Source: Methylobacter marinus A45 (GTDB taxonomy: Bacteria > Pseudomonadota > Gammaproteobacteria > Methylococcales > Methylomonadaceae). Taken from it: a stretch of 64,000 nucleotides of DNA. The stretch is taken from the NCBI RefSeq assembly GCF_000383855.1, contig NZ_KB912877.1:1687185-1751184 (forward strand), read 5' to 3'. Positions 16,578 through 26,162 of the stretch are shown here, one piece after another (positions within the stretch are counted from its first letter, which is position 1; each line of letters begins with the position of its first letter). The position numbers were made by a program, and so were the translations under genes. Under the pieces are notes generated by a model. The model did not search any database, had not been told where the DNA came from, and saw nothing but the letters and a program-made list of their open reading frames with translations.

Positions 16578-19283
16578 ATGAGACCTTCTATGTCAATGCC
16601 CTTACCTGCCCGATCCCTGCAAGTTCTTCGCTTGATGAGTGCCGTCCTCATTGCCGTTATCGCGGTAATCCTTCAGCAATGGCTCTGGCTTTATATTCCC
16701 TCATTGACGTGGCTATTGCTGTATCCGGCTGTGTTTTTCAGTGCCTGGATCGGCGGATTTTGGGGCGGCATAATGGCTACTGTCATCGCCGCCATGTCGG
16801 CCCTTTATTTTTTTGCGCCTCCCTACGGAGCCTGGCGTGTGCAGGAATTACAGCACAGCTATTCCATTTTGATCTTCACAGTGATGGGTATTCTGATCAG
16901 CATCACGCACGAGAGGCTGAAGCGCAGCCAGATCGCATTGCAGAAAAGCAATGACAGTAAAGTGAAAACAAACCATGAACGCTTGATGCTGACCCTGGAT
17001 TCGATTCACGCCGGCTTGTGGGAATGGGATTTACAGACTAACCAGATTTTCTGGTCGGAAGGTCTTCAGTTAATGTATGGACTCCATCCCGCCACGCCGC
17101 CCTCGTATGACAATTGGCTGGCGAGTGTCCATGGCGATGATCAGGGGCCGGTGGTTGCCAGATTGAATGATTTAGTCGGCAGCGGATGTGAAATTAATCT
17201 GGAATGGCGGGTCGCCAACCTGCCAGACAACCAGGAGCGCTGGATCATGTCCAATGGCCAGCCGATTTTCGACGACCGGGGCAATCTCATCCTCTACCGA
17301 GGCATTGTGCTGAATATTACCCAGCGCAAACGACAGGAGCAAATCCTCAAAGAAAATAAGCAACGTCTGGATTTCGCCCTGTCGACCCTGGAGGCCGGCG
17401 CCTGGGAGTTGAATCTGCAAAACCACACTGCCCATCGGACGCTGTTGCATGATCAAATTTTTGGTTATCAGGAACTCTTGCCCGAATGGACTTTTGAACA
17501 GTTCATCGAACATGTGCTGCCGGAGGATAGAGACCGCGTCAGCCAACACTTCAATTCCGCGCTTCAGACCCTGAATGACTGCAGTTTTGAATGCCGCATC
17601 CGCCGTGCCGACGGCAATATCCGCTGGATTTATGCCAAGGGCCGTCTCAAGCAGGACCTGCAGGGACATCCCGTCTCCATGACGGGTATCGTCCAGGACA
17701 TCACGGAGCGAAAACTGGCGGCGGAGTCGCTGGCCAGGACGCATGCGCTGCTCGACTCGCTGATGGCGCAAGCACCGGTCGGCTTTGCCTATTTCGACCG
17801 CGAGTTGCGCTATGTCCTCATCAACGACAGTCTCGCGGCCATCAATGGCCTGCCCGCCGAGGCCCATATCGGCAAACGCGTCCACGATATCGTGCCGGCG
17901 CTGGTTTCCACTGCGGAAAGCGTCGTCGATCGGATTCTAGCGACAGGGGAGCCGGTAAAGAACTGCGAATTCAGCGGGGAAACCCCGGCAATGCCCGGGG
18001 TAACGCGCTACTGGAACGAAAGCTGGTATCCCTTGTACGGCGGCGCCGGCGAAATCACCGGCTTCGGCGCGATGGTCGAGGACATTACCGAGCGCAAATG
18101 CGCGGAAAACAAGCTGAAGGAGATCGACCGGCGCAAGGACGAGTTCCTCGCCATGCTGGCCCATGAACTGCGCAACCCGCTGGCGCCGATCAGCAATGCC
18201 GTCCGGCTCATGAAGTGTCCGAAACTGGACGAGGCGCGACTGGCCTGGTGCCGGGACGTGATCGACCGTCAGGTGGAGCAACTGGTCCGGCTGGTGGATG
18301 ATCTCCTGGATGTCTCCCGCATCAGCCGCGGCAAAATCGAACTCAAGAAAGATAGACTCGAAGTTTCGGCGGTAATCCAGCGGGCGGTCGAAACCAGCCA
18401 GCCGCTGATGGAGACTCGCCGCCATGCCTTCTCGGTTCAGCTGCCGCCCGAACCGGTCTATATTGAAGGCGATCTGGTCCGGCTGTCGCAAGTCGTGTCG
18501 AACCTGCTCAATAATGCCGCCAAATACACCGGCGCCGGCGGCCAGATCATGCTGTCCGTCGAGACAGTGGACAATGATATCCTCATCCGGGTCCGCGACA
18601 GCGGGCGCGGCATCGATCCCTCGGCGCTGCCCAACCTGTTTCAGCTCTTTTATCAAGTGGACAGCACCATCGACCGCGCGGAGGGCGGCTTGGGCATCGG
18701 TCTGGCGCTGGTCAAAAGCCTGGTGACCATGCACGGCGGCGAGGTCTGGGCCACCAGCGCAGGCCGGCACCAGGGCAGCGAATTCGTCGTTAGACTGCCA
18801 GCTCTGCCGCCTGCATCGAAAATCCCGGCTCCCCTTCCCAAGGAACTGGCGCCGGCACAAAACCCGCTCCGCATTCTGGTGGTCGACGACAACCGCGACG
18901 CCGCCCAGACGCTGTCCCTGCTGCTGACCGGCGAAGGCCATACCGTACAATTGGCTTACGATGGACTGACGGGATTGCAAGCGGCGCTGACCGCTCCGCC
19001 GCAGGTCATGCTGCTCGACATCGGCCTGCCCGGCATGGACGGCTACACCGTTGCGCGGACGCTGCGCCGGCATCCCGGCCTGGACATGACGCATCTGGTT
19101 GCCCTGAGCGGCTATGGGCGGGAGGTGGATCGCGAACGGGCGCAAGCGGCCGGGTTCAACAACTATCTGACCAAACCGGTCAACTTTGACGAATTGCAGG
19201 CCGTCCTGTCCGAGCTCTCATTTTACGGCCAGGACGATCGACCAAATCAGGCTGCGGCCATGGCCGGCCAGTCCGCCTCCTGA
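16578..19283 (+). CDS. Membrane-bound PAS-rich hybrid sensor histidine kinase
   Basis: The 901-residue protein starts with a DUF4118-like bundle of about four membrane helices (residues ~18-112). Three PAS domains follow (~133-255, ~262-385, ~388-512, each ending in an ITERK/ITQRK-type PAC). Next come HisKA with phospho-His529 in MLAHELRNPLAP, an HATPase with N box NLLNNAAKYT and G boxes DSGRGID and GLGIGLAL, and a C-terminal receiver with LVVDDN and phospho-Asp814 in MLLDIGLPGMDG. It should sense a membrane or cytoplasmic cue and phosphorylate its own receiver, then an external Hpt or regulator. No cognate regulator adjoins it. ATGs at 16590 and 16596 are alternative starts. Confidence 0.9.
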   Translation: MRPSMSMPLPARSLQVLRLMSAVLIAVIAVILQQWLWLYIPSLTWLLLYPAVFFSAWIGGFWGGIMATVIAAMSALYFFAPPYGAWRVQELQHSYSILIFTVMGILISITHERLKRSQIALQKSNDSKVKTNHERLMLTLDSIHAGLWEWDLQTNQIFWSEGLQLMYGLHPATPPSYDNWLASVHGDDQGPVVARLNDLVGSGCEINLEWRVANLPDNQERWIMSNGQPIFDDRGNLILYRGIVLNITQRKRQEQILKENKQRLDFALSTLEAGAWELNLQNHTAHRTLLHDQIFGYQELLPEWTFEQFIEHVLPEDRDRVSQHFNSALQTLNDCSFECRIRRADGNIRWIYAKGRLKQDLQGHPVSMTGIVQDITERKLAAESLARTHALLDSLMAQAPVGFAYFDRELRYVLINDSLAAINGLPAEAHIGKRVHDIVPALVSTAESVVDRILATGEPVKNCEFSGETPAMPGVTRYWNESWYPLYGGAGEITGFGAMVEDITERKCAENKLKEIDRRKDEFLAMLAHELRNPLAPISNAVRLMKCPKLDEARLAWCRDVIDRQVEQLVRLVDDLLDVSRISRGKIELKKDRLEVSAVIQRAVETSQPLMETRRHAFSVQLPPEPVYIEGDLVRLSQVVSNLLNNAAKYTGAGGQIMLSVETVDNDILIRVRDSGRGIDPSALPNLFQLFYQVDSTIDRAEGGLGIGLALVKSLVTMHGGEVWATSAGRHQGSEFVVRLPALPPASKIPAPLPKELAPAQNPLRILVVDDNRDAAQTLSLLLTGEGHTVQLAYDGLTGLQAALTAPPQVMLLDIGLPGMDGYTVARTLRRHPGLDMTHLVALSGYGREVDRERAQAAGFNNYLTKPVNFDELQAVLSELSFYGQDDRPNQAAAMAGQSAS

Positions 19284-19307
19284 TGCCGTCAGGGACTGAA
19301 GGGTTTT

Positions 19308-19454
19308 ACTGATGTTACGCAGTCAGGGCTTGGCCATAATCATGTCTGTGCTTAAACATGGGCTGCGCCTCAATAAGGATTTCGTTCAATGCGGATACCC
19401 AAAGGGCACAAGTACCCATAGGGCATAAATGAATTCGCACCTGCATAACATCAA
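19308..19454. repeat. 147-bp element with ACTGATGTTACGC ends and two tandem 17-bp units
   Basis: The left end is ACTGATGTTACGC (19308-19320) and the right end GCATAACATCAAT. The interior hairpin (GCGGA...TGAATTCGC) is interrupted by two adjacent 17-bp units at 19396-19412 and 19413-19429, each starting TACCC and ending GGGCACAAG or GGGCATAAA. Confidence 0.65.
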
Positions 19455-19854
19455 TTTTTAGGATAAGGTGAGAAATAATTTCCCTGAATTTTAGATGTGG
19501 GGGCGACTTGAGTCGCCCAGGGCGAATACCCTAAAAGGCATAAATGAATTCGCCCCTACATAAGCACTGATTTTCAGCGAAAAATCGGAAAGTTGTTTTT
19601 AACCGAATCCTTAGGATTCGGCTAGAAATAACATCCCGATGTCGTTTTTTATGAGCCCCGTGGGAGCGATGCCCTCATCGCGACAAAAGACGCCGCAAGT
19701 CGCGATGAGGGCATCGCTCCCACAGGTGTCGCTTGGATTTAAAACTGATTGTAGAGTCGCCCTACAGCCCTCCGCAAACCGGGAAATTATTTACGGCCAA
19801 ATCCTTAGCTCAAGCAGTATTACCGCCTGTAAACCATAAGGCGCGCCTCCCTGA
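19455..19854. repeat. Palindrome-rich intergenic region with a 25-bp perfect hairpin
   Basis: The region holds a GGGCGACTTGAGTCGCCC palindrome, an 18-bp TACCC-GGCATAAA unit (19527-19544) inside a GGGCGAA/TTCGCCC hairpin, and a perfect 25-bp stem (19660-19684 with 19699-19723, 14-nt loop) built from the GTGGGAGCGATG arm. The same arm occurs in the repeats at 3.9, 31.4 and 51.6 kb. No gene is supported here. Confidence 0.6.
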
Positions 19855-22800
19855 TCAAGCCGCCTGTATCAACTGTCGCTCCAGCAGAGCGTTGAGCTTG
19901 ATGATCAGATCGTCGTCGCTAAACGGCTTGGTCAAATACAGCGTTACGCCGGCGTGATCGGCCTGACTGCGGTGTTTTTCGCTGGACCGGGAAGTGATCA
20001 TGATCAGCGGGATAGCTTGCAGGTCCGGCGCCGCTCTCAGGTAACGGGTCAATTCGATGCCGTTCATTCGCGGCATTTCCAGGTCCGATAAAATGATGTC
20101 GGGCTTTCGGGCCTCGATTTTCTCGATCGCATCGAGCCCGTCGATGGCGGTCTGTACCTCGAAACCGGCATCCTTCAGCAACTGCACGGCGGCTTTTCTG
20201 GCCGACAGGGAGTCGTCGACGACCAGCGCCCATGTTTTTGCCGCGCGCACTCTGACCGGAGCCGACCCTGTGGCGTTATCGGCCTGCGCGCGCCTTTCGG
20301 CATCGGCAAGCAGTTCGAACAGATCGATGACCGGCGCGACCTGGCCGCTGCCCAGCATCACGCCGCCCAGGACGCCGTAAACGCCTTGCAGGTAATCGCC
20401 GAAGGGGCGGATCATCAGGTTCCGGTAACCGATGACCTGCTCGACCAGCACGACTTTTTCATCGCCGTCACGGACCTTTAACAGCAGTCCCGCCGCCTTG
20501 TCGGGCACGATTTTCTTGCCTTCCAGACCGAGCAGGCTGCCCAGCGTATCGGCCGCATAGCACTGTTGCTCGACCTGATAATAAAGATTGCCGTCCTCAT
20601 CGGCCTCCGGCTCGCCGTCCAGGGCGCAGAAAATATGCGCGACACCGTGCTCCGAAATCGCGAAGGTCCGCTCGCCCAGTCTGACCAGAATCATCGGCGC
20701 ATCATAGCGGTTTGACGGCACATTCATGGTCACGGTCAGGCCCTGCCCCGGCGTCGATGCCAGATCGATGACGCCGTTCAGGCGCGCGACCTGCGTCTGG
20801 ATGGCGTCCATGCCGATGCCGCGCCCGGATACCTGGCTGGCCTGTTCCCTGGTCGAGAAGCCGGGGCGGAAAATCAGCCGTTGCAGCTGCTCGTCCGATA
20901 GCGCCCGCGGGTCGCTGACCCCGCCCTTGTCCTGCGCTGTTGCCCGGATTCTGGCCGTGTCCAGGCCGCCGCCGTCATCCTGGCAGCTGATATTGAGGGC
21001 GTTACGGTCGTTTGTGAAACTCAGGCGTATCGTGCCCTGCCGGGGCTTCCCGGCTTGCACGCGGCTTTCCGGCGTTTCGATGCCGTGATCGACGGCATTG
21101 CGCAGCAGATGCATCAGGGCATCGGACAGGCCGTTCAGGATCTCGCTGTCGATCAGGGTCTGCTCGCCGCTGATGTGCAACTCGACGTCCTTGCCGGTCA
21201 TTCTCGCGGTCTGCCTGACGATGCGCCGGCAGCGCGAAACGATCTTCCGCGCCGGCACCAGCCGCAGGCCTTGCGCGCGTTCCAGGTGCTCTTTCTGCAC
21301 GACGCGCTGTTCGATCATCAGGTTCTTGCCGTCGAGCAACTGCCGGTGCATCTGCGCGTTCTGCTCGCGCACGTCGGCCGCGGCTTCGGCCAGGCGGCTG
21401 AGACAGGTGTGCACTTCCCCGTACTGCTCCAGCTCCAGCGCGTCGTAGCCCTGGTTGCCGCGGCTGTCCCTGGCCATCACGCCGCGGATGTTGACCAGCC
21501 GGTCCATTTCGGCGACCAGCTCGCTGAGCCGCCAGGTCAGCTCGCGAATTTCATCGCTGCCGGTCAGCAGTCCGTCGAGCTTTTCATGAGCCCGCTCGCC
21601 GAGGCTGCCCGCTTCGGCGGCCGCGTCAATGATCTGGTCGAGCAGGAGCGACGGAATGGCCGTCATGGCCTTGGCCCGATCGTCGTCATGGCCGGGATTT
21701 TCCGTCGCCGCCGGCAGGCTTGTTGTTGAGGCATCGGCCGAACCAGCCGCGCCGGCCACGCCTTCCTTCCTGATCCGGTAATCCCAGTCCAGCACCTGTT
21801 GCAGAACGGCCAGCGCCTGTTCCGGCGGCTCCCCCTGCCCTTGCAGGCAATCGGACATGGCAGCCAGGCAATCGGCGGCATCGAGCAGCACGGTCCCGAG
21901 CACCTTGCCGGGCAGCGCCTGTCCGGTATTGAGCGCTTCCAGAATCGCTTCCAGGCTGTGCGTCAGATTGGCGATGCCATGCACGCCGATCGTGTTGCAG
22001 GCGCCCTTCAAGGTATGGGCGATGCGTTGCGCCTCCAGCAGACGCGCCGATGAGGCATCGGCGCCGATCATGGCCTGGACCGCCGCCGAGAAGTTTTCCG
22101 TCAACACCGGCAGTTCGTGCAACAAGGCCTGCACCAGTTCGCCGTCGACATCGCCGGGTATCGCCAGCGACACGTCATCCGGCTGGGCAAGGGTTCTTTC
22201 GATATGGGCCCGCCGGGTATCGGGATCGCTGACGGGCACGTTAAGCGCCTCGAACAAACGGCCCAGCAATGCCTCCGGCAGCGGCCGGCGCCAGTCCGGT
22301 TCATGCAGGTGCCGGACCAGCGCGCTGCAGTGACTGTCGTTACCGATGTCGGTCAGGTATTCCTGAATCAGGATCAGCGCGATGCCGAACAGGTTGCATT
22401 CCTCGTCGTAGTTATGATCGTCGGGCGCCCTGGCGACAACGTTCAGCCACAGCCGCCTGAATACATAGCTCAGGCCGAACAGTCCCACCGTTTCGCAGGC
22501 CTTGTTGATGTTTTCCAGCAGAAAATCGTTGGCGCCGAGGGACTGTTGGTATTCGGCCAGAGAAGCGCAGTTGAACTTGGCCAGCGTATGAGTCAGGTCG
22601 TCGGCGACCTTGCCGAATTCATTGCTGATCATCTGCACCAGTTCCCGATCGACCGGCTCCACGGACCTATCCGCCAGCGGTTCCATGCACGGCTCGTCGT
22701 CGGGCCACGATACATCCGCTTCGGCGTCCGCGCAGCCGCTCAGGCCCTTGATCAGCTCGGCTGCGTCGTCCTCACCCACAGGTTCCGGCCACATTGGGTC

Positions 22801-23157
22801 TTTCAGCAGCGACACCCAGGCGCCAATGGCTTGCTCATCGGACGGCGCCTGCAGGCAGGCGCGGCTGGCGGCATGCCAGTCCTGCAACAGGGCCTGCTCC
22901 ATGCCGGACAACCCGTGTTCGCGGCTCGCGAGCAGCAAATCAAGGTTTTCGGCGTACAAGGCGATCAGGTCCATCAAGGCCGGCGCGCCGGCTTCGGCCA
23001 GTTGCCCGGCCAGAACTTGCCAGCCTTCGCTGAGCTGTTCGGCCATGTCCTGGCGGTTGTCCTCGCTGTCGGCGCCCAGCAGCGCCTCCAACTGAAGATC
23101 AAGCAGGTCCAGGGAGGATTGGAACGGGGTTAACGCGATCATTGAATCTTGCGACAT
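19855..23157 (-). CDS. chpA: ChpA/CheA-type hybrid histidine kinase of a pilus-chemosensory system
   Basis: The 1100-residue protein has FimL-like degenerate helical domains at the N-terminus and one clear Hpt domain with phospho-His in RIAHTLKGACNTIG (about residue 385). A CheA-like dimerisation and HATPase region follows (LLRNAVDHGIE, DDGGGLD, SGRGIGMDAI), then a CheW-like domain and a C-terminal receiver (LVVDDSLSARK, phospho-Asp in IILSDLEMPRMNG). It is the kinase of the Chp system, which controls type IV pili and cAMP or surface responses in Pseudomonas. ChpA there is over 2000 residues with several Hpt domains; this one is half that size with a single canonical Hpt. It is the last gene of its operon, 15 bp after the pilJ-like gene. 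Confidence 0.85.
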   Translation of the reverse strand: MSQDSMIALTPFQSSLDLLDLQLEALLGADSEDNRQDMAEQLSEGWQVLAGQLAEAGAPALMDLIALYAENLDLLLASREHGLSGMEQALLQDWHAASRACLQAPSDEQAIGAWVSLLKDPMWPEPVGEDDAAELIKGLSGCADAEADVSWPDDEPCMEPLADRSVEPVDRELVQMISNEFGKVADDLTHTLAKFNCASLAEYQQSLGANDFLLENINKACETVGLFGLSYVFRRLWLNVVARAPDDHNYDEECNLFGIALILIQEYLTDIGNDSHCSALVRHLHEPDWRRPLPEALLGRLFEALNVPVSDPDTRRAHIERTLAQPDDVSLAIPGDVDGELVQALLHELPVLTENFSAAVQAMIGADASSARLLEAQRIAHTLKGACNTIGVHGIANLTHSLEAILEALNTGQALPGKVLGTVLLDAADCLAAMSDCLQGQGEPPEQALAVLQQVLDWDYRIRKEGVAGAAGSADASTTSLPAATENPGHDDDRAKAMTAIPSLLLDQIIDAAAEAGSLGERAHEKLDGLLTGSDEIRELTWRLSELVAEMDRLVNIRGVMARDSRGNQGYDALELEQYGEVHTCLSRLAEAAADVREQNAQMHRQLLDGKNLMIEQRVVQKEHLERAQGLRLVPARKIVSRCRRIVRQTARMTGKDVELHISGEQTLIDSEILNGLSDALMHLLRNAVDHGIETPESRVQAGKPRQGTIRLSFTNDRNALNISCQDDGGGLDTARIRATAQDKGGVSDPRALSDEQLQRLIFRPGFSTREQASQVSGRGIGMDAIQTQVARLNGVIDLASTPGQGLTVTMNVPSNRYDAPMILVRLGERTFAISEHGVAHIFCALDGEPEADEDGNLYYQVEQQCYAADTLGSLLGLEGKKIVPDKAAGLLLKVRDGDEKVVLVEQVIGYRNLMIRPFGDYLQGVYGVLGGVMLGSGQVAPVIDLFELLADAERRAQADNATGSAPVRVRAAKTWALVVDDSLSARKAAVQLLKDAGFEVQTAIDGLDAIEKIEARKPDIILSDLEMPRMNGIELTRYLRAAPDLQAIPLIMITSRSSEKHRSQADHAGVTLYLTKPFSDDDLIIKLNALLERQLIQAA

Positions 23158-23172
23158 ACAGTGGGCTCGCTA

Positions 23173-24981
23173 TCAGGCGGGCAGTCTGAATACGCGGACT
23201 TTTTTCAGCAGCGTTTCAGCGTCATTGACCAGGCCTTCCGACAACTGCGATTGCGCCTGTAGCTGGACATGGGTCTTTTCGGTGCTTTGCTGGATGACCG
23301 TGGCGCGCTCTTTCAGGATCTGCCCGAGCTTGACCTGCTTCATGGCCTTGTCGGCAATGTCGTGTACATACTCGACCAGCTTCATGGTCACGTTGCGCGT
23401 GTCTTTCATGCGGTCGCCGGCCTCCTCGGCCAGGCGCGTGCCCTCGACCACCTGCGTGATCACGTCGTTCATGGTGGTGACGGCATCGGCGGTGTCGACC
23501 TGAATGTTTTTCACCAGCCGCGAGATCTGGCCGGTGGCCTCGCGCGAGCTTTCGGCCAGCCGTTGCACCTCGTTCGCGACGACCATGAAGCCCCGGCCCG
23601 CCTCGCCGGCCTGCGCCGCCTGCATGCCGGCGTTCAAGGCCAGCACGTGCGTGCGCTCGGCGATTTCGTTGATGATGTTGACGACGCCGGTGATTTCCTG
23701 CGAGCGCTCGCCTAGCCGCTTGACCCGCTTTTCAATCTCGCGAATGATCTCGCGGATCATGTTGATGCTCTGCACGGTGTCGGTCACGGCCTGCAGCGCC
23801 GTGTCGGTCGCCTGCATGGCTTCCTTGGACGAACTGTTGGTGGTCTGGGAAATGCGCGCGACATTCAGCATCATCGCCACCGCCGAATTCAATTCCTGCA
23901 GCATTTTTTCCGTTTCCATCCGTTCCCGCTCGGCGAAAATCATGACCGCATCGGACTGGCTTTTGACCTTGCCGGACGACAGGTTGACGCGCTCGGATAC
24001 CTGGTTCACATCCTTCAGCGTCGATGCCGTCTCCTGCGTCAGCAGGTTGATCGCATCCGACAGCGTGCCGGTGATGTCCTCGGAGACCGGGATATTGACG
24101 GTCAGATCCTTCTGGCTCAAACGGGCGACCGACTGCAGCAAGCCGATGACCGAGTTGTTCAATTCGGTTCTGGCCTGCTCGGATGCGGCCAGTTTTTCGG
24201 CCCGCTCGTCCAGCAACGCGTCGAAACTGCGGGCCAGGATGCCGATTTCGTCCCTGGCATCGGTATTGGCGCGCGCTTCATAGTCGCCTTCGGCAATCCG
24301 CAGCACCAACGCGGTCAGGAATTTGACCGGTTTCAGGACGCTGAACTCGACGACGGCCACATACAAGGCGATCAGCAGCAACAACAGGGCCAGGGCGATC
24401 GCCGCCGTTTCCTGCTTGAACTGCGCTATCGATTGTTGCGTCGTCTGGGCGGTGCGGTTTTTCAATTGCCCGGCCAGTTCGACGATATGCTGAATGGCGT
24501 CCGTCGGCGCGCGGTCGATGCCGCGCACTTTGACATCGACATCGCGGTAGCCGAGGCCGGTTTCGTTCATGAATAACAGCGGGATGGCGGCATGATAAAG
24601 TTCGGTCAGGCGATCATGTTCGGCCAGAAACTGATCCGCGGCCCTGGTGATTTCGGGATGTCCCGCGGCAAGCGCGCGCAGTTGCCTGACGGTGCCCTGG
24701 GTTTGCCGGCGCATGTCCTCGAACTGGCGGCTGTATTGGTCGTAATCCTTTGGCACATGGCCGCGGATCAGCATGTTTTTCCATTCCTGGACCTGTTTTT
24801 TGAACAGGATTGTCGCCTCCAGGGACAGGCTGGCGATTTTATTGGCCTGCTCGTTGTTCTTGGCGATTTCCTCGGAATAAGAATCCAGGCGTTCCATGGC
24901 GTAATAGCCCAGCACGGCCAGGACCGCCAGCATCAACAGAAAGGCGCCGTGCAGTTTGAGTCGTATGCTTAAGTTTTTCAT
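23173..24981 (-). CDS. pilJ: PilJ-like methyl-accepting chemotaxis protein
   Basis: The 602-residue receptor has two membrane helices (~10-30 and ~190-215) enclosing a periplasmic helical domain, a HAMP domain (ALVLRIAEGDYEARA...), and a long coiled-coil signalling domain. The signalling hairpin tip reads EIAERTHVLALNAGMQAAQAG, close to the PilJ tip and different from classical chemoreceptors. It should sense surface contact or pilus signals and control the ChpA kinase through the PilI-like coupling protein. The CheW-like gene is 288 bp upstream instead of immediately adjacent because a MITE lies between them. Confidence 0.87.
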   Translation of the reverse strand: MKNLSIRLKLHGAFLLMLAVLAVLGYYAMERLDSYSEEIAKNNEQANKIASLSLEATILFKKQVQEWKNMLIRGHVPKDYDQYSRQFEDMRRQTQGTVRQLRALAAGHPEITRAADQFLAEHDRLTELYHAAIPLLFMNETGLGYRDVDVKVRGIDRAPTDAIQHIVELAGQLKNRTAQTTQQSIAQFKQETAAIALALLLLLIALYVAVVEFSVLKPVKFLTALVLRIAEGDYEARANTDARDEIGILARSFDALLDERAEKLAASEQARTELNNSVIGLLQSVARLSQKDLTVNIPVSEDITGTLSDAINLLTQETASTLKDVNQVSERVNLSSGKVKSQSDAVMIFAERERMETEKMLQELNSAVAMMLNVARISQTTNSSSKEAMQATDTALQAVTDTVQSINMIREIIREIEKRVKRLGERSQEITGVVNIINEIAERTHVLALNAGMQAAQAGEAGRGFMVVANEVQRLAESSREATGQISRLVKNIQVDTADAVTTMNDVITQVVEGTRLAEEAGDRMKDTRNVTMKLVEYVHDIADKAMKQVKLGQILKERATVIQQSTEKTHVQLQAQSQLSEGLVNDAETLLKKVRVFRLPA

Positions 24982-25049
24982 GTTTTTATGCTGTTCGATT
25001 AGAGAGTTCCGTAGTTAAAATTCGCCGGCGTATCGCGGCCTGGAAGGTA

Positions 25050-25216
25050 GAAGAGTGTGAAAGAATTAGTGAAAAACGTCATAAAAAGCCTTATTCACCA
25101 CGAAGATCACGAAGGACACGAAGAAAAAATTAAGTTAATCAAAAGCTTAAAACTTCGTGCTCTCCGTGTCCTTCGTGGTTAAATCCTTTAAATTGAATAC
25201 TTTCACAGTCTCGTAG
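25050..25216. repeat. CACGAAG-type palindromic MITE, copy B, inside the Chp operon
   Basis: The copy runs from GAGTGTGAAAG (25053) to CTTTCACAGTCTCGTA (ending 25215). Its interior is nearly identical to copy C and differs from copy A mainly by one fewer 9-bp CACGAAGGA unit. It lies between the pilI-like and pilJ-like genes and splits an operon that is otherwise tightly spaced. Confidence 0.8.
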
Positions 25217-25269
25217 GTACTGCGTACCCTGCAATTCCCGTCCCGTTGGCAACGCGGCAAAAATTATGG

Positions 25270-25782
25270 TCAGCAGGACTTCGCGCTTTCCGCGAGAAAC
25301 GTGAAGAAGTCCGTTTTATTGAAAGCCAGCCAGGCCGTTTCTTGCTGTTGGTAAACCGTGCTGATTTGCCCGGCGATCAGATCGGGCACCGGCACGCTCG
25401 CTTCCGGCGCTTCGACAAGTCCCGTCAGCCATTGCGGCGAGTCTTTCAACACGAAGCCCAGCGCCTGCCTGCCCTGGTCCAGAACCAACACCGTCGGTCT
25501 GGCCGAGTCGGCCGGCGCTTCGAGCAGCAGGCCGTGCAGGTCGAAAACCGGAATCAGGTTGCCGCGCAGCGTTATGACGCCCAACATCCAGTTTCGGGTA
25601 TGCGGGATGGGATAAATCTCCGGGTCGGTCACGATCTCGCCGGGGCAATGCGCGGGAAACAGAAAGCCCAGAGGGCCTATCCTGAAGCCATAGCGCTGCA
25701 TGCCCTGAAGCGCATCGTTCGGGTCGGCGGTCTCGATAAACGCCGCCCCCACCGCCTCAGCTTCTGCCGGTTGCGCATTCAC
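25270..25782 (-). CDS. pilI: CheW/PilI-like coupling protein
   Basis: The 170-residue CheW-domain protein contains the usual NWMLGVITLRGNLIPVFDLHGLL segment (CheW GxxxLRGxxxPVxDL core) and a C-terminal beta region. It should link the PilJ-like receptor to the ChpA-like kinase. It starts with GTG that overlaps the stop of the upstream receiver gene by 3 bases, which indicates translational coupling. A MITE follows it. Confidence 0.85.
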   Translation of the reverse strand: MNAQPAEAEAVGAAFIETADPNDALQGMQRYGFRIGPLGFLFPAHCPGEIVTDPEIYPIPHTRNWMLGVITLRGNLIPVFDLHGLLLEAPADSARPTVLVLDQGRQALGFVLKDSPQWLTGLVEAPEASVPVPDLIAGQISTVYQQQETAWLAFNKTDFFTFLAESAKSC

Positions 25783-26150
25783 CGCTCGAACACCTTGATC
25801 TGGTCCAGGATTTCATTTTTCTGATAGGGTTTGGTGATATAGGCCTTGCCGCCTTGCAGCTGCGCCCAGACCTTGTCGGCCTGCTCGCCCTTGCTGGACA
25901 GGAAGATGACAGGAATATTTTTGGTGGCCTCGTCATTGGCCAGCCTGCGGCAGGTCGTGAAGCCGTCGACGTCCGGCATGACGATATCCATGAAAATCAG
26001 GTCAGGATTGCCGTTGGCCGCAATCGCATCCATCGCGGCCTTGCCGGAATGCGCGGTCGCCACTTCGTAACCGGCTTCGGTCAGGATGTTTTTCAGGTTG
26101 CTCAGTTCGACGGCCATGTCGTCGACGCACAAAATTTTTCTAATCGCCAT
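25779..26150 (-). CDS. pilH: PilH-like single-domain response regulator
   Basis: The 123-residue receiver has acidic residues in KILCVDDMAVEL, phospho-Asp in LIFMDIVMPDVDGF, the switch Thr/Ser region VIFLSSKG and the conserved Lys in YITKPYQKNE. No output domain is attached. In the Pseudomonas system PilH tunes pilus retraction or acts as a phosphate sink for ChpA. It is 12 bp downstream of the pilG-like gene. Confidence 0.87.
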   Translation of the reverse strand: MAIRKILCVDDMAVELSNLKNILTEAGYEVATAHSGKAAMDAIAANGNPDLIFMDIVMPDVDGFTTCRRLANDEATKNIPVIFLSSKGEQADKVWAQLQGGKAYITKPYQKNEILDQIKVFER

Positions 26151-26162
26151 CGCGGCTCCTTG

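Noticed and set aside
17937..19145. Minus-strand open frame of 402 codons
   Set aside because: Antisense of the kinase domain of the hybrid histidine kinase.
22117..23133. Plus-strand open frame of 338 codons
   Set aside because: Antisense of the ChpA-like gene.
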